A DNA stretch of 32,102 bases from Peptococcaceae bacterium (GCA_023249405.1 JAHFCR010000034.1:1-32102); one strand, 5' to 3'. Positions 1 to 7,479 are shown, counted from the first letter of the stretch. Notes: a model not told the origin generated them from the letters alone. Made by a program: numbers and translations.

Positions 1-1
1 C

Positions 2-331
2 CTCTGCCACGAACTGGGACTGGGAGTGGCTGACCCGGCCGGGATCGAATTGGTGGGCGATAGCATCGAGTGGGTCGACTTCCACTTTGAGACCAAGCGC
101 AGCTTCGTGATCTGGGGTGACCAGATGCTGCGCCGGGGTCCCCTGCAGCCCCTGGAGCACCTACTTCTGCATACTAAGTTGATGGCCTGGGCGCCCCTGG
201 CCTCGAACATCTACCACGACTGTTGCTGGTACCCCACGGTGGGACAGCGCCATATCCGGGAGTTTCTGGGCACCGCTTGGGGAGAACTATTTCTTAAGTA
301 TCGGGACAGCGAATTGAGGGAGACGACATGA
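2..331 (+). CDS. C-terminal part of a possible DUF362-family protein (5' end outside window)
   Basis: The frame is open from the first bases of the window, so this is the 3' end of a longer gene. A GTG at 26 could serve as a start but has no Shine-Dalgarno sequence before it. The visible protein begins with a GLGVADPAGIELVGDSIE-like stretch, which resembles the usual end of DUF362 proteins (a run of the type GLG-x-x-D-x-x-x-IE-x-x-GE). DUF362 proteins are often linked to Fe-S chemistry, but no cysteine cluster is visible here and no function can be assigned. The last 60 residues are rich in Trp, His and Leu and are not recognised. The assignment rests on one short motif and is tentative. Base composition is GC-rich, unlike the AT-rich DNA that follows about 100 bp later. 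Confidence 0.4.
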   Translation, partial: LCHELGLGVADPAGIELVGDSIEWVDFHFETKRSFVIWGDQMLRRGPLQPLEHLLLHTKLMAWAPLASNIYHDCCWYPTVGQRHIREFLGTAWGELFLKYRDSELRETT

Positions 332-538
332 TGGCGGAACCGATAGCGGTGGCTTAGGGTGCAAGTGTGGCGACGTATCTGTCGCTGGCAGCCACCATAC
401 TTCTGAACGGTATGGCCAATTTCCGTTGCCCGTGCTAGATTTTTTTAGAGGATTGCATATTTACGATTGGCATTATTGGCTAATGCGTTGGAAAATAATT
501 AGAGGGAAGACCATTGTTATTAGTGAAAAGATAACTTC

Positions 539-637
539 TTAAAGGTTGTAATGATAACCAATAATGCGATTTCGTCTTAGCACCTGTTCCTCTCGCTCGT
601 GGTCGTAATCGCGATAGAGGGTTTTGGCTTTGCCCAT
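539..637 (-). CDS. Possible small ORF or gene remnant, 32 aa
   Basis: An ATG at 637 on the minus strand is preceded by AAGGGG about a dozen bases upstream and opens a 32-residue reading frame beginning MGKAKTLYRDYDHEREEQ. The product is highly charged, has no membrane segment and resembles no family that I recognise. It could be a genuine small protein, or the 5' stub of a gene cut short when neighbouring DNA was inserted, since it sits at the compositional boundary and next to a repeat. The short length makes chance occurrence quite possible. Confidence 0.22.
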   Translation of the reverse strand: MGKAKTLYRDYDHEREEQVLRRNRIIGYHYNL

Positions 638-682
638 ATGTTATATCCCCTTGATTGAGGGGTCGGTTTTAAGAATACGGAT

Positions 683-740
683 GGACACTCACCTGAAATG
701 GGAGAAACGGTGTGACCTCAACAGGTCTACGCTGCTGCCG
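683..740 (+). repeat. 58-nt repeat, copy A (left of ubiA/HAD pair)
   Basis: Aligned without gaps to 2642-2699, 43 of 58 positions are identical, including the blocks GGACACT, GGAGAAAC, CCTCA, AGGTCT and CGCTGC. The spread of substitutions, several of them transitions, suggests two old related copies rather than a recent duplication. Copy B lies 45 nt after a group II intron domain V-like hairpin. Copy A has no such hairpin before it, so it would be a truncated relative. The two copies bracket the UbiA-family gene and the HAD phosphatase gene. Confidence 0.6.
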
Positions 741-782
741 CTCTAGCCTCTGACCCGACATTAGAATATTGAAGGTGATACT

Positions 783-1721
783 TTGAACGAAAGCGTTGAA
801 GGTCAAGCGGGAAGCGGATTGATGGAGTGTCTATGGGCAAAAGCTTTAATCATTATTCAACTGCTCAGAATCAAACAGTGGACAAAAAACCTGCTTGTTT
901 ATGCGGCACCGCTTTTTGCAGGAAAACTATTTGTTCCTGCTATTTTCAATACCTCGTCACTTTGCTTCATATTATTCTGTCTCACCGCAAGTGGCTTATA
1001 CATTCTTAATGATATAAGCGATCTAGAGACTGACCGTCTGCATCCTAAGAAATGTAGACGTCCAATTGCATCGGGGCGTGTTAGCAAGCCGTTGGCAATC
1101 TGCATTTGTGCAATTATACTGGTAGTATCCTTTTTATTGGCAGGCATGTTTATCGGGGTTGCTACATTGGGAATACTCATTGGTTATTTTATTTTAAATA
1201 TTCTTTATACGTATAAATTGAAGAAAATACCTGTTCTCGATGTTGCCTGTATTGCAGGCGGATTTGTGCTACGAGCAGTTTCCGGTGGTGTGGCTACAAA
1301 GGTGCCTTTGAGCCCGTGGTTTATTTTGTGCGTTATCTTTATTTCACTATTTCTAGCTCTTGCCAAAAGGCGCCATGAGATCATGATGCTAGATGATAAT
1401 GCTGAAAATCATCGGCAAGTCCTTGGTCGCTACTCATTGCCCTATCTTGATCAGTTAATTGGTATTGTTTCTGCTTGTACAATTATGACCTATGCGCTAT
1501 ATACCTTTGAAAGCAATTCCAACATTCTAAAAAATGGTTTAGTATGGACAGTGCCACTAGTTATCTATGGCCTGTTTCGTTATTTGTACCTAGTGCATAT
1601 TCAAGATGCGGGTGGCGCGCCAGAGGATATACTGATTGGGGACAGCCATATTTTACTCACCGTTATAATATATGTAGCAATAGTTGTCTATACTATATAT
1701 TTTAATCATTTAACTGTGTAA
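783..1721 (+). CDS. UbiA-family prenyltransferase, probable polyprenyl-phosphate phosphoribosyltransferase
   Basis: This integral membrane enzyme of 312 aa carries the UbiA aspartate motif NDxxDxxxDRxHPKK at residues 76-90, followed by RRPIASG, and a second polar motif AKRRHE near residue 195. The HPKK and KRRHE variants are typical of the DPPR synthase branch (Rv3806c-like), which transfers phosphoribose from PRPP to decaprenyl phosphate on the inner face of the membrane. They are less typical of quinone-biosynthesis UbiA enzymes. Eight or nine hydrophobic segments fill the rest. The TTG at 783 is chosen because GAAGGTGAT lies at 771-779; an in-frame ATG at 822 is the alternative. The gene is AT-rich, unlike the flanks. 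The next gene is a HAD phosphatase that could remove the 5-phosphate of the product. Exact prenyl and sugar substrates cannot be read from sequence. Confidence 0.82.
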   Translation: MNESVEGQAGSGLMECLWAKALIIIQLLRIKQWTKNLLVYAAPLFAGKLFVPAIFNTSSLCFILFCLTASGLYILNDISDLETDRLHPKKCRRPIASGRVSKPLAICICAIILVVSFLLAGMFIGVATLGILIGYFILNILYTYKLKKIPVLDVACIAGGFVLRAVSGGVATKVPLSPWFILCVIFISLFLALAKRRHEIMMLDDNAENHRQVLGRYSLPYLDQLIGIVSACTIMTYALYTFESNSNILKNGLVWTVPLVIYGLFRYLYLVHIQDAGGAPEDILIGDSHILLTVIIYVAIVVYTIYFNHLTV

Positions 1722-1822
1722 TTTGGTTTAAACTAAAATTACGATGTTAAATAAAACGATTCATTCATAAAGAAGTATATTATGACCGTTTATCAAGCAT
1801 GTGCTTAACGTGGAGGAGCGAT

Positions 1823-2407
1823 ATGGTGCTAGCAGGTTCAGGTTCCAGTAAGACGATTTTTCTAGACCGAGATGGCGTGATCAATCGGAAGATGTCAGAA
1901 GGCGATTATGTTAAATGTCGGGATGAATTTAAGTTTTTACCAGGTGTCAAGGAAGCATTACGAATGCTTAAAGAGGCAGGCCATCTACTAATAGTTGTCA
2001 CAAACCAACGAGGTGTTGCCCGTGGATTAATGACTGAGGATGAACTACGCGAGATTCATGGATATATGCAACAGGAGTTAGATGAAATAGGAGCCTCGCT
2101 TGATGGTATATACTACTGTCCACACGAAAAAGGGCAATGTAATTGCCGTAAGCCTGAGTTAGGCTTGTTTTTAAAAGCAAAATATGATTTTCCTTCAATT
2201 TGTTTTGCTAATTCTATCATGATCGGGGATTCCATCAATGATATGGAGGCTGGTGTAAAAATAGGTTGTAAGAACGTGCTTGTTGCAGATACTAGCCAGA
2301 ACACTTCTATAGTTAATAAAGCATATAATCAGGGAATTGATATTGAAATTATTATACCTACTCTTTATGATATATTGTTTTATTTAGATGGCGATTTATT
2401 CTTATAA
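1823..2407 (+). CDS. HAD-superfamily phosphatase, GmhB-like (histidinol-phosphatase/heptose-bisphosphatase type)
   Basis: The soluble 194-aa protein has the HAD nucleophile motif FLDRDGVIN with Asp15 and Asp17, the TNQRGVARG motif II region, a zinc-loop signature CPHEKGQCNCRKP, and the acidic motif GDSINDMEAG. The C-x-H...C-x-C loop is characteristic of GmhB, D-glycero-D-manno-heptose-1,7-bisphosphate 7-phosphatase, and relatives. The start at ATG 1823 is chosen over ATG 1799 because GGAGG lies at 1812-1816. No other heptose genes (gmhA, hddA, hddC) are nearby, so a heptose role is not supported by context. Next to the UbiA-family gene, dephosphorylation of a lipid-linked phosphoribose is an equally good inference. 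The gene is AT-rich, in line with island origin. Confidence 0.82.
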   Translation: MVLAGSGSSKTIFLDRDGVINRKMSEGDYVKCRDEFKFLPGVKEALRMLKEAGHLLIVVTNQRGVARGLMTEDELREIHGYMQQELDEIGASLDGIYYCPHEKGQCNCRKPELGLFLKAKYDFPSICFANSIMIGDSINDMEAGVKIGCKNVLVADTSQNTSIVNKAYNQGIDIEIIIPTLYDILFYLDGDLFL

Positions 2408-2564
2408 TGATTTTAATAGGTATAAATATTTAGTAAAACGGACACCTTGTTATCACTATAACAGATAGGCCAGGTTATTTTCAGTTACAGGGTGCTATAT
2501 GGCTGAATTTCTGAAAGCACGACCATGCTGATAGGCTCTAACCCTTGATGCGAAGCTGACAGGT

Positions 2565-2597
2565 AAGCCGGATGCGGGAAAACCGCACGTCTGGTTT
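2565..2597 (+). ncRNA. Group II intron domain V-like hairpin (remnant)
   Basis: The 33-nt element starts AAGCCGGATGCGG, continues through a GAAAA loop to CCGCACGTCTGGTTT, and folds like group II intron domain V. The lower stem is AAGCCGGA with TCTGGTTT, the two-base CG bulge is on the 3' side, and the upper stem TGCGG/CCGCA is capped by a GAAA-type loop. The catalytic AGC triad is present at 2566-2568. Domain V is the most conserved part of group II introns, so this suggests the 3' end of an intron. No reverse transcriptase gene or clear domain VI lies nearby, and the loop has five rather than four bases, so I read it as a decayed remnant. Confidence 0.55.
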
Positions 2598-2641
2598 GAT
2601 GCGGCGGTTGCTGGAAACGTTGTAGATGACCCGCTTGAGTG

Positions 2642-2699
2642 GGACACTTGCCCGAAAGAGGAGAAACAGCTTAGCCTCACAAGGTCTGCGCTGCCACCG
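2642..2699 (+). repeat. 58-nt repeat, copy B (right of ubiA/HAD pair)
   Basis: This is the partner of 683-740, with 43 of 58 identities and no gaps. It begins 45 nt after the domain V-like hairpin, in the position where sequence downstream of an intron 3' end would lie. Both copies are in the same orientation, as expected for flanking copies left by a mobile element or by recombination between related elements. Confidence 0.6.
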
Positions 2700-2729
2700 C
2701 GCCGGCAGTCTACATAGTATCTCGGATTA

Positions 2730-4025
2730 TTATAAATTTAAACCTTTTAAAGTTACCTTAAATATACGTAATAAAGTAGAATTCAAAGAAGCTAAATTAA
2801 GTTTATCGAGTAAATATAATTTTTTTAAAGTTAAATATATGCGAAATGGGTTTAGCCTTTGTTTCATACTAGTAGATCGTAAAATATTATGCAGTATCTT
2901 AGATAATATATCTGGGTTTCTAGAATTAATTATATCAATTTGATTAGATAGATAATTATATTGATTATTTATGTTTTTAATTAATGATAAAAAATCTTTT
3001 TCCTGCAATTTATCTACAAAGCACGTGTAGTTATGCAACCCATAGTATTTCATTATATATGGGACTTTAATATTATAACTAGCGTCACTATAAACTATAG
3101 AAATACAGGGAATAGAATTTTTTAAGGCGAAGATTAAAGAATGGTATCTCATGCCAATAACAATTTTACATTTTGATATTATCCCTGCTATTTCATTCGG
3201 ATGATAATCTCCATTTAATAATGTTACTCTTTCTTTGTATATAATATTATCTACTATTTTTTTCATAAATATTCTATCATTTTTTTCACAAGTTTTATAG
3301 AAAGGTATCATGATTATATTATAATTAGTATTAATAAGAATATTATTAAAAATTTCAATTAATTCTGCTACCCAAGCTGGCTCCTTTTGATGATTTAGCA
3401 ATGTAACACCAATTATGGGCTTTGAGGCATCAATGTTTTCGCTCATCGTAATATCGTTAATCCTTTGCTCTGAACAATTTTCAAGGTATAATCCTAAATC
3501 ATTGCAAATATGGATTCTATTTGATGCACACCCAACCGAAAGTAGCATCTCTTTTGAAAATTCATCTCTAGCATAGATATGCTTGCAAGTATTCATGATT
3601 ATGCCTAAATCATGTTTAAACTGTTGGTCTAAACTTGGTGTTACTCCAATACCCAGAGCAATACATTTTTTGTTTCTTAGAAAAGATAGCAAAATTAAAT
3701 TTAGTATATATACATTAAAGTAAGTAGTGTCTTTTAAAAGTTCATCACCATGATAATCACCACAATCGTCAAACAATTGGCCCCCACCAACTATTACTAT
3801 ATCTATAGCATCAACATAAGAAATAAGCTCTTGAAGTGGTATTAACCATGAAATAGATATAACATCATGCGCCTTAGATGTTGACTTTGGATCATTTGAA
3901 ATCACAGTGATTTCTAGGCCATTAAATTGTTCTCTAAGCTTTTTCAAAACTACACTGAGCATTGCTTCATCGCCTGTATTTCCGAACCCATAAAACCCTG
4001 AAAGAAGAACTCTTATTTTCTTCAT
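2730..4025 (-). CDS. Polysaccharide pyruvyl transferase family protein, CsaB-like
   Basis: The 431-aa protein opens with LLSGFYGFGNTGDEAML, the typical N-terminus of CsaB-type ketal-pyruvate transferases, and has the GGGQLFDD and GMRYHSLIFA motifs of the PS_pyruv_trans family. Members transfer pyruvate from PEP onto a sugar of a cell-wall or extracellular polysaccharide, and in S-layer bacteria this forms the anchor for SLH domains. ATG 4025 is preceded by GGGAG six bases upstream. It is the only minus-strand gene in the glycan locus and strongly AT-rich, which supports a separate origin. It is longer than usual CsaB proteins (about 360 aa) owing to a basic, Leu/Ile-rich tail of roughly 60 residues. 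The acceptor sugar is unknown. Confidence 0.82.
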   Translation of the reverse strand: MKKIRVLLSGFYGFGNTGDEAMLSVVLKKLREQFNGLEITVISNDPKSTSKAHDVISISWLIPLQELISYVDAIDIVIVGGGQLFDDCGDYHGDELLKDTTYFNVYILNLILLSFLRNKKCIALGIGVTPSLDQQFKHDLGIIMNTCKHIYARDEFSKEMLLSVGCASNRIHICNDLGLYLENCSEQRINDITMSENIDASKPIIGVTLLNHQKEPAWVAELIEIFNNILINTNYNIIMIPFYKTCEKNDRIFMKKIVDNIIYKERVTLLNGDYHPNEIAGIISKCKIVIGMRYHSLIFALKNSIPCISIVYSDASYNIKVPYIMKYYGLHNYTCFVDKLQEKDFLSLIKNINNQYNYLSNQIDIINSRNPDILSKILHNILRSTSMKQRLNPFRIYLTLKKLYLLDKLNLASLNSTLLRIFKVTLKGLNL

Positions 4026-4419
4026 ACTAGACTCCCGGATTAATATTAATGATTGATAAAATGTATATTATTCTTAATCTTGCAGAAAAGTGTATAATTA
4101 AAGGAAGAGTATTTTTATGATACCCTTGTTCATATTGTTTTCTTCCTTATATTAGTAATTATAGACAGGTGGGCTATCTTGTAATGTCTCTGCATAAGGG
4201 ATATCTCTTCATAGATCAAGATAAATACTATTATATCTATAAATATCTTATGCTATCGCAGATATTCTGCGTTTGAAAAATGGAATCCATTTTGATGCAA
4301 AGCCAATGAAAAAGTAAATAAAATTATGATCATATGATACCTCGTTTTTGTACATAAAATAAGGGTAGAAATCTTAAAAGAAGACAAGAATTTATATCCC
4401 AAGAAAGTGAACTGATTTT
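4026..4419. other. Divergent AT-rich intergenic region, 394 bp
   Basis: The region lies between the leftward pyruvyl transferase gene and the rightward glycosyltransferase gene, so it should hold promoters in both directions. Visible elements are a consensus-like TATAAT at 4093-4098 (no good -35 at 16-18 bp), a perfect inverted repeat CGCAGA-TAT-TCTGCG at 4257-4271, and another, AAAATGG-AAT-CCATTTT, at 4277-4293. The two palindromes are only 5 bp apart and could be operator sites. AT-rich DNA gives such palindromes by chance fairly often. No protein gene is evident. Confidence 0.45.
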
Positions 4420-5517
4420 ATGCGCATAGCTCTTGTATCCCTTTCTGTTCGAGGCGCTTTAGGCCAATATGCGGAAGCGCTGGTGCAGTCTTTGAGTTGC
4501 AGGGAAGAGACGCACCTGTTCGTTCCCACGCATTATAATGGAGTTTGTGGACAGGCGGTGCTGCATACATTTCAGACCGGCAGCGCACGTTCCCGGGCGC
4601 TTCTCGCTCTGCTCAACCCGTTCTCGGCATGGGATGTCTGGCGCGATATCTGCATGATTCAGCCGGATGTGGTCCATCTGCTGACCGGGGATGGTTATCC
4701 TTGGGCGTTGCTCTGGGCGGCTTGGGCGCAAAGGCAAGGAATGCCTTTCATCGTGACAGTTCATGACCCCGAACGTCATCCCGGCAACAATTTATGGGAA
4801 ATACTCAACGCCTGGCTACGGCACCTCGTGCTCGGCAGGGTTACGGGAGTGCATATACATAGTCCGCGTTTCCGTGAGTTGATCACAGCCCAGGGGTTCA
4901 AAGGGGATAATATCTTTGTGATTCCACACGGCAGCCTGGCTCAGCGTTTCTTGAAGCACTGTTCTGATGCTGCAAGCTGTAAAGGCGCAGCAGATGGTGA
5001 ACCGCTCGCTCTCTTTTTCGGGCGGCTTGAAACTTACAAGGGGCTTGATCTTCTTGCAGAGGCGGCGTTTCGCCTAAAAGGGAAAATCCGTTTTGTGATC
5101 GCTGGTCCCGGGCGCTTACCACCACACTTGGATTCTTGTTTCCGGGAGCATTCCGATCTCTTTGAACTTCACAATCGTTACTTGGATGATGATGAGGTGG
5201 CCGCCCTTTTTCAAAGGGCGGCAGTCTGCGTGCTGCCGTACCTGCAGGCTACCCAATCCAGTGTGCCTCTTATAAGCGCTGCTTTTGGCGTACCAGTAGT
5301 GGCTACGGCAGTAGGGGCGTTTATAGACGATGTACCTCGGGTGGGCGGCATTCTGGTGCGTCCCAATGATACGGCAGCACTTGCTCAGGGCATACAGGAT
5401 GCGCTCGGCAATGTGCCGCGCTATCCACGGGAGCTTGAGTTTGATATTCTGGTAAACGATTTTCTAAAAATGTATAGATACATGATGAGCGCTATCACTA
5501 TAGAAGATAAGGTGTGA
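4420..5517 (+). CDS. Glycosyltransferase family 4 (GT-B fold)
   Basis: The 365-aa protein has a GT-B layout. The N-terminal acceptor half carries HLLTGDGYPWALLWAAWAQ and TVHDPERHPGNN. The C-terminal donor half carries FFGRLETYKGLDLLAEAA and VLPYLQATQSSVPLISAA-FGVPVVAT, the Glycos_transf_1 signature. The usual E-x7-E pair is replaced by the ATQSSVPL form seen in some GT4 subfamilies. It would transfer a sugar from a nucleotide donor to a lipid-linked glycan at the cytoplasmic face of the membrane. The start has only a weak Shine-Dalgarno sequence. It ends 4 bp before the next glycosyltransferase, so the two are probably cotranscribed. GC content rises sharply from this gene on, marking the right edge of the island. 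Confidence 0.85.
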   Translation: MRIALVSLSVRGALGQYAEALVQSLSCREETHLFVPTHYNGVCGQAVLHTFQTGSARSRALLALLNPFSAWDVWRDICMIQPDVVHLLTGDGYPWALLWAAWAQRQGMPFIVTVHDPERHPGNNLWEILNAWLRHLVLGRVTGVHIHSPRFRELITAQGFKGDNIFVIPHGSLAQRFLKHCSDAASCKGAADGEPLALFFGRLETYKGLDLLAEAAFRLKGKIRFVIAGPGRLPPHLDSCFREHSDLFELHNRYLDDDEVAALFQRAAVCVLPYLQATQSSVPLISAAFGVPVVATAVGAFIDDVPRVGGILVRPNDTAALAQGIQDALGNVPRYPRELEFDILVNDFLKMYRYMMSAITIEDKV

Positions 5518-5521
5518 TGAT

Positions 5522-6661
5522 TTGGGTCGGGTGCTGTTTGTAGCCACGGTGGCCAGCCATATTAGAGCGTTCCATCTTCCTTTTATCAAGATGCTCCAGG
5601 CGCAGGGGCACCATGTGGAGGTGGCTTGCTCTACAGATGTGCCGCTGGAAAGCCCATTGCCTGAGGTAGAAATGCCGGTATGGGATATTCCTTTTGCCCG
5701 CTCACCCTATAGCCTGGGGAATATCGGGGCCTACCTGGGGATTAGGCGGCTGCTGCTGGAGCGGAATTACGATCTCGTTCACGCCAATACCCCTGTTGCT
5801 GCCTTTCTAGTCAGGTTGGCGGCGCGAAACATAATGGCGCAAGGCATTAAAATACCCGTGCTCTATATGGCGCACGGGTTTCATTTTTATAGGGGAGCAC
5901 CTCTAAAAAACCACCTATTGTATTATAGCATGGAGCGCCTGGCCAGCCGCTGGACGGGCGGGCTGATCGTGGTGAACACTGAAGATCTGCAGGCTGGCAG
6001 GCAATTCGGTCTGATCGAGGGGAAGAACCTGTTTCTGGTGCACGGAGTCGGCGTCGACATGGGATACTATAACCGGGCCGGACATGACCAGTCACCAGTT
6101 GTGAGCAAGATGTTGGGTTTAACCGAAGATGCGCTGGTAGTTACCTGCATCGCCGAGTTGATACCGCGGAAGAATCACCTGCAACTCTTAGACGCCTGGC
6201 TAGACGTTCATCAGAGAGTTCCTCAGGCCGTGTTGCTGTTGGTGGGAACCGGTGAGCTGGAGAATAAATTGCGTCGGGCGGTTAAGGATTGCCGATTTGA
6301 AAACAGTGTCCGGTTGCTGGGTTACCGTACCGATATTCCGGAGCTGTTGGCGCTATCTAAAGCGATAGTGCTAACCTCGCGGCATGAAGGATTGCCCAAA
6401 GTGATCATGGAGGCGATGGCAGCAGGAAAGCCGGTGGTGGCCACCGATGTGCGGGGCAGCCGTGACCTGGTGCGGGACGGGGTCAGCGGGTTTCTTGTTC
6501 CGCTGGGGCACCCGGAGCTGTTGGCAGAAGCCCTGGTCCGCCTGTTGCAGGATAAGGCGCTGGCGGGACGGATGGGAGCTGCCGGGCGCGATCTGGTCAG
6601 GGAATATTCCCTTGATCGGGTACTGCAGGAGATGAAGGATATCTACAGCCGGTACATTTGA
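5522..6661 (+). CDS. Glycosyltransferase family 4, EpsD-like
   Basis: The 379-aa GT-B protein has an N-terminal Glyco_transf_4 domain (FVATVASHIRAFHLPF, DLVHANTPVAAF) and a C-terminal Glycos_transf_1 domain. In the latter, CIAELIPRKNHLQLLDAW binds the donor and EGLPKVIMEAMAAGKPVVAT supplies a canonical E-x7-E pair. The TTG start at 5522 follows AAGGTG at 5508-5513 and lies 4 bp after the upstream stop, so translational coupling is likely. It resembles enzymes in Firmicute exopolysaccharide operons that add sugars such as GalNAc or Gal, but donor specificity cannot be deduced here. The order GT4-GT4-methyltransferase-glycosylphosphotransferase-epimerase supports a role in repeat-unit assembly. 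Confidence 0.88.
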   Translation: MGRVLFVATVASHIRAFHLPFIKMLQAQGHHVEVACSTDVPLESPLPEVEMPVWDIPFARSPYSLGNIGAYLGIRRLLLERNYDLVHANTPVAAFLVRLAARNIMAQGIKIPVLYMAHGFHFYRGAPLKNHLLYYSMERLASRWTGGLIVVNTEDLQAGRQFGLIEGKNLFLVHGVGVDMGYYNRAGHDQSPVVSKMLGLTEDALVVTCIAELIPRKNHLQLLDAWLDVHQRVPQAVLLLVGTGELENKLRRAVKDCRFENSVRLLGYRTDIPELLALSKAIVLTSRHEGLPKVIMEAMAAGKPVVATDVRGSRDLVRDGVSGFLVPLGHPELLAEALVRLLQDKALAGRMGAAGRDLVREYSLDRVLQEMKDIYSRYI

Positions 6662-6723
6662 AAGAATCATTTGAAAGAAAGTAACCGATACTGAACACCC
6701 TGTAAATTAAAGGGGGCTTAAAA

Positions 6724-7479
6724 ATGAAAAATGAAGACAGACTTGAGTACGAGGCTAAGTTTCATGATAACAATGATGATCGTTTAAAGGCCAGGCGACT
6801 TTCTTCTTTAATGGTTGGCGACTTATTTAATGAGCCTCATAACCATGTATTTAATGTTGTTCGTGAGGAGTGCCCCGATAAAAGCGTTCTCTGTTATGGC
6901 TGTGGTGAGGGAACATTTATTCATGAAATGCTGTTTTACGGTGCTAAAAGCATTACCGGTATAGATATATCGCCGGGAATGATCGAGAAGGCATCCTCCT
7001 TATTCGATGATCAACGGGTCAACTTTTTGATCATGAATTGTGAACAGACGGAATTTGACAATAATAGTTTCGATCTCATCGTCGGGATTGCGATCCTTCA
7101 TCACCTCGATCTGAACAGGGCGATCACGGAGATCCACCGTTTGTTAAAACCGGGCGGCAAGGCCATCTTCTTAGAACCGCTGGGCCACAATATCTTTATC
7201 AATCTTTTTCGAAGGCTTACTCCACATGCACGAACCCCGTTCGAGCATCCGTTAAAAATGGGTGATATTTCTTTGATAAAGGCTGTTTTTAAGAGAGCGG
7301 CTACCAAGGAATATGTGTTTCTTCCGCTGTTGGCAATACCTTTAAAGTTCATGCTTCCTAGAAATGTATTTCTAAAAATCATCAACCGGCTCTCCAAAAT
7401 CGATAATTTTTTACTGCAACATCTGGTTTTCTTAAGGTATTGGTTTTGGATAATTGTTCTTGAGCTGCCCAAAGAGTAG
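6724..7479 (+). CDS. Class I SAM-dependent methyltransferase
   Basis: The 251-aa protein has the Methyltransf_11-type Rossmann core: motif I VLCYGCGEGTFI around residue 57, the acidic post-I strand GIDISPGMI, FDLIVGIAILHHL as motif IV/post-IV, and LLKPGGKAIFLEP as motif VI. The C-terminal 90 residues are hydrophobic and basic, possibly for membrane association or binding a lipid-linked substrate. ATG 6724 is preceded by AAAGGGGG. Its place between glycosyltransferases and the glycosylphosphotransferase suggests methylation of a sugar or lipid-linked intermediate, but that is inference from position. It is less GC-rich than its neighbours. Confidence 0.82.
   Translation: MKNEDRLEYEAKFHDNNDDRLKARRLSSLMVGDLFNEPHNHVFNVVREECPDKSVLCYGCGEGTFIHEMLFYGAKSITGIDISPGMIEKASSLFDDQRVNFLIMNCEQTEFDNNSFDLIVGIAILHHLDLNRAITEIHRLLKPGGKAIFLEPLGHNIFINLFRRLTPHARTPFEHPLKMGDISLIKAVFKRAATKEYVFLPLLAIPLKFMLPRNVFLKIINRLSKIDNFLLQHLVFLRYWFWIIVLELPKE

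Larger units (their letters stand above)
332..782. other. Intergenic region of 451 bp at the left edge of the AT-rich island
   Basis: No convincing long gene is present. It contains short inverted repeats at 370-385 (GCGAC/GTCGC) and 395-415 (CCATAC/GTATGG), a T-run near 440, a 32-codon minus-strand ORF at 539-637, and at 683-740 a 58-nt segment that recurs in diverged form at 2642-2699. The T-run is too far from either hairpin to call a terminator. Composition changes from GC-rich to AT-rich at about 430-480, which marks the likely left boundary of acquired DNA. Confidence 0.6.
2408..2729. other. Intergenic region of 322 bp containing intron-like remnants
   Basis: This stretch has no protein gene. 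From about 2500 to 2705 it is GC-richer than the AT-rich genes on both sides. It contains a domain V-like hairpin at 2565-2597 and the second copy of the 58-nt repeat at 2642-2699. A short frame ending at the TGA near 2528 reads MAEFLKARPC, which might be the last codons of a lost intron-encoded protein, but this is speculation. The minus-strand pyruvyl transferase gene ends at its right edge. Confidence 0.5.

Noticed and set aside
683-2699. Complete insertion sequence or integrative element
   Set aside because: There is no transposase or integrase, no terminal inverted repeats and no target duplication. Only direct, diverged repeats were found.
2626-2943. 105-codon plus-strand ORF at the end of the pyruvyl transferase gene
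   Set aside because: Most of it is antisense to the C-terminal part of the pyruvyl transferase, and its start lies in the repeat-bearing patch. There is no family match.
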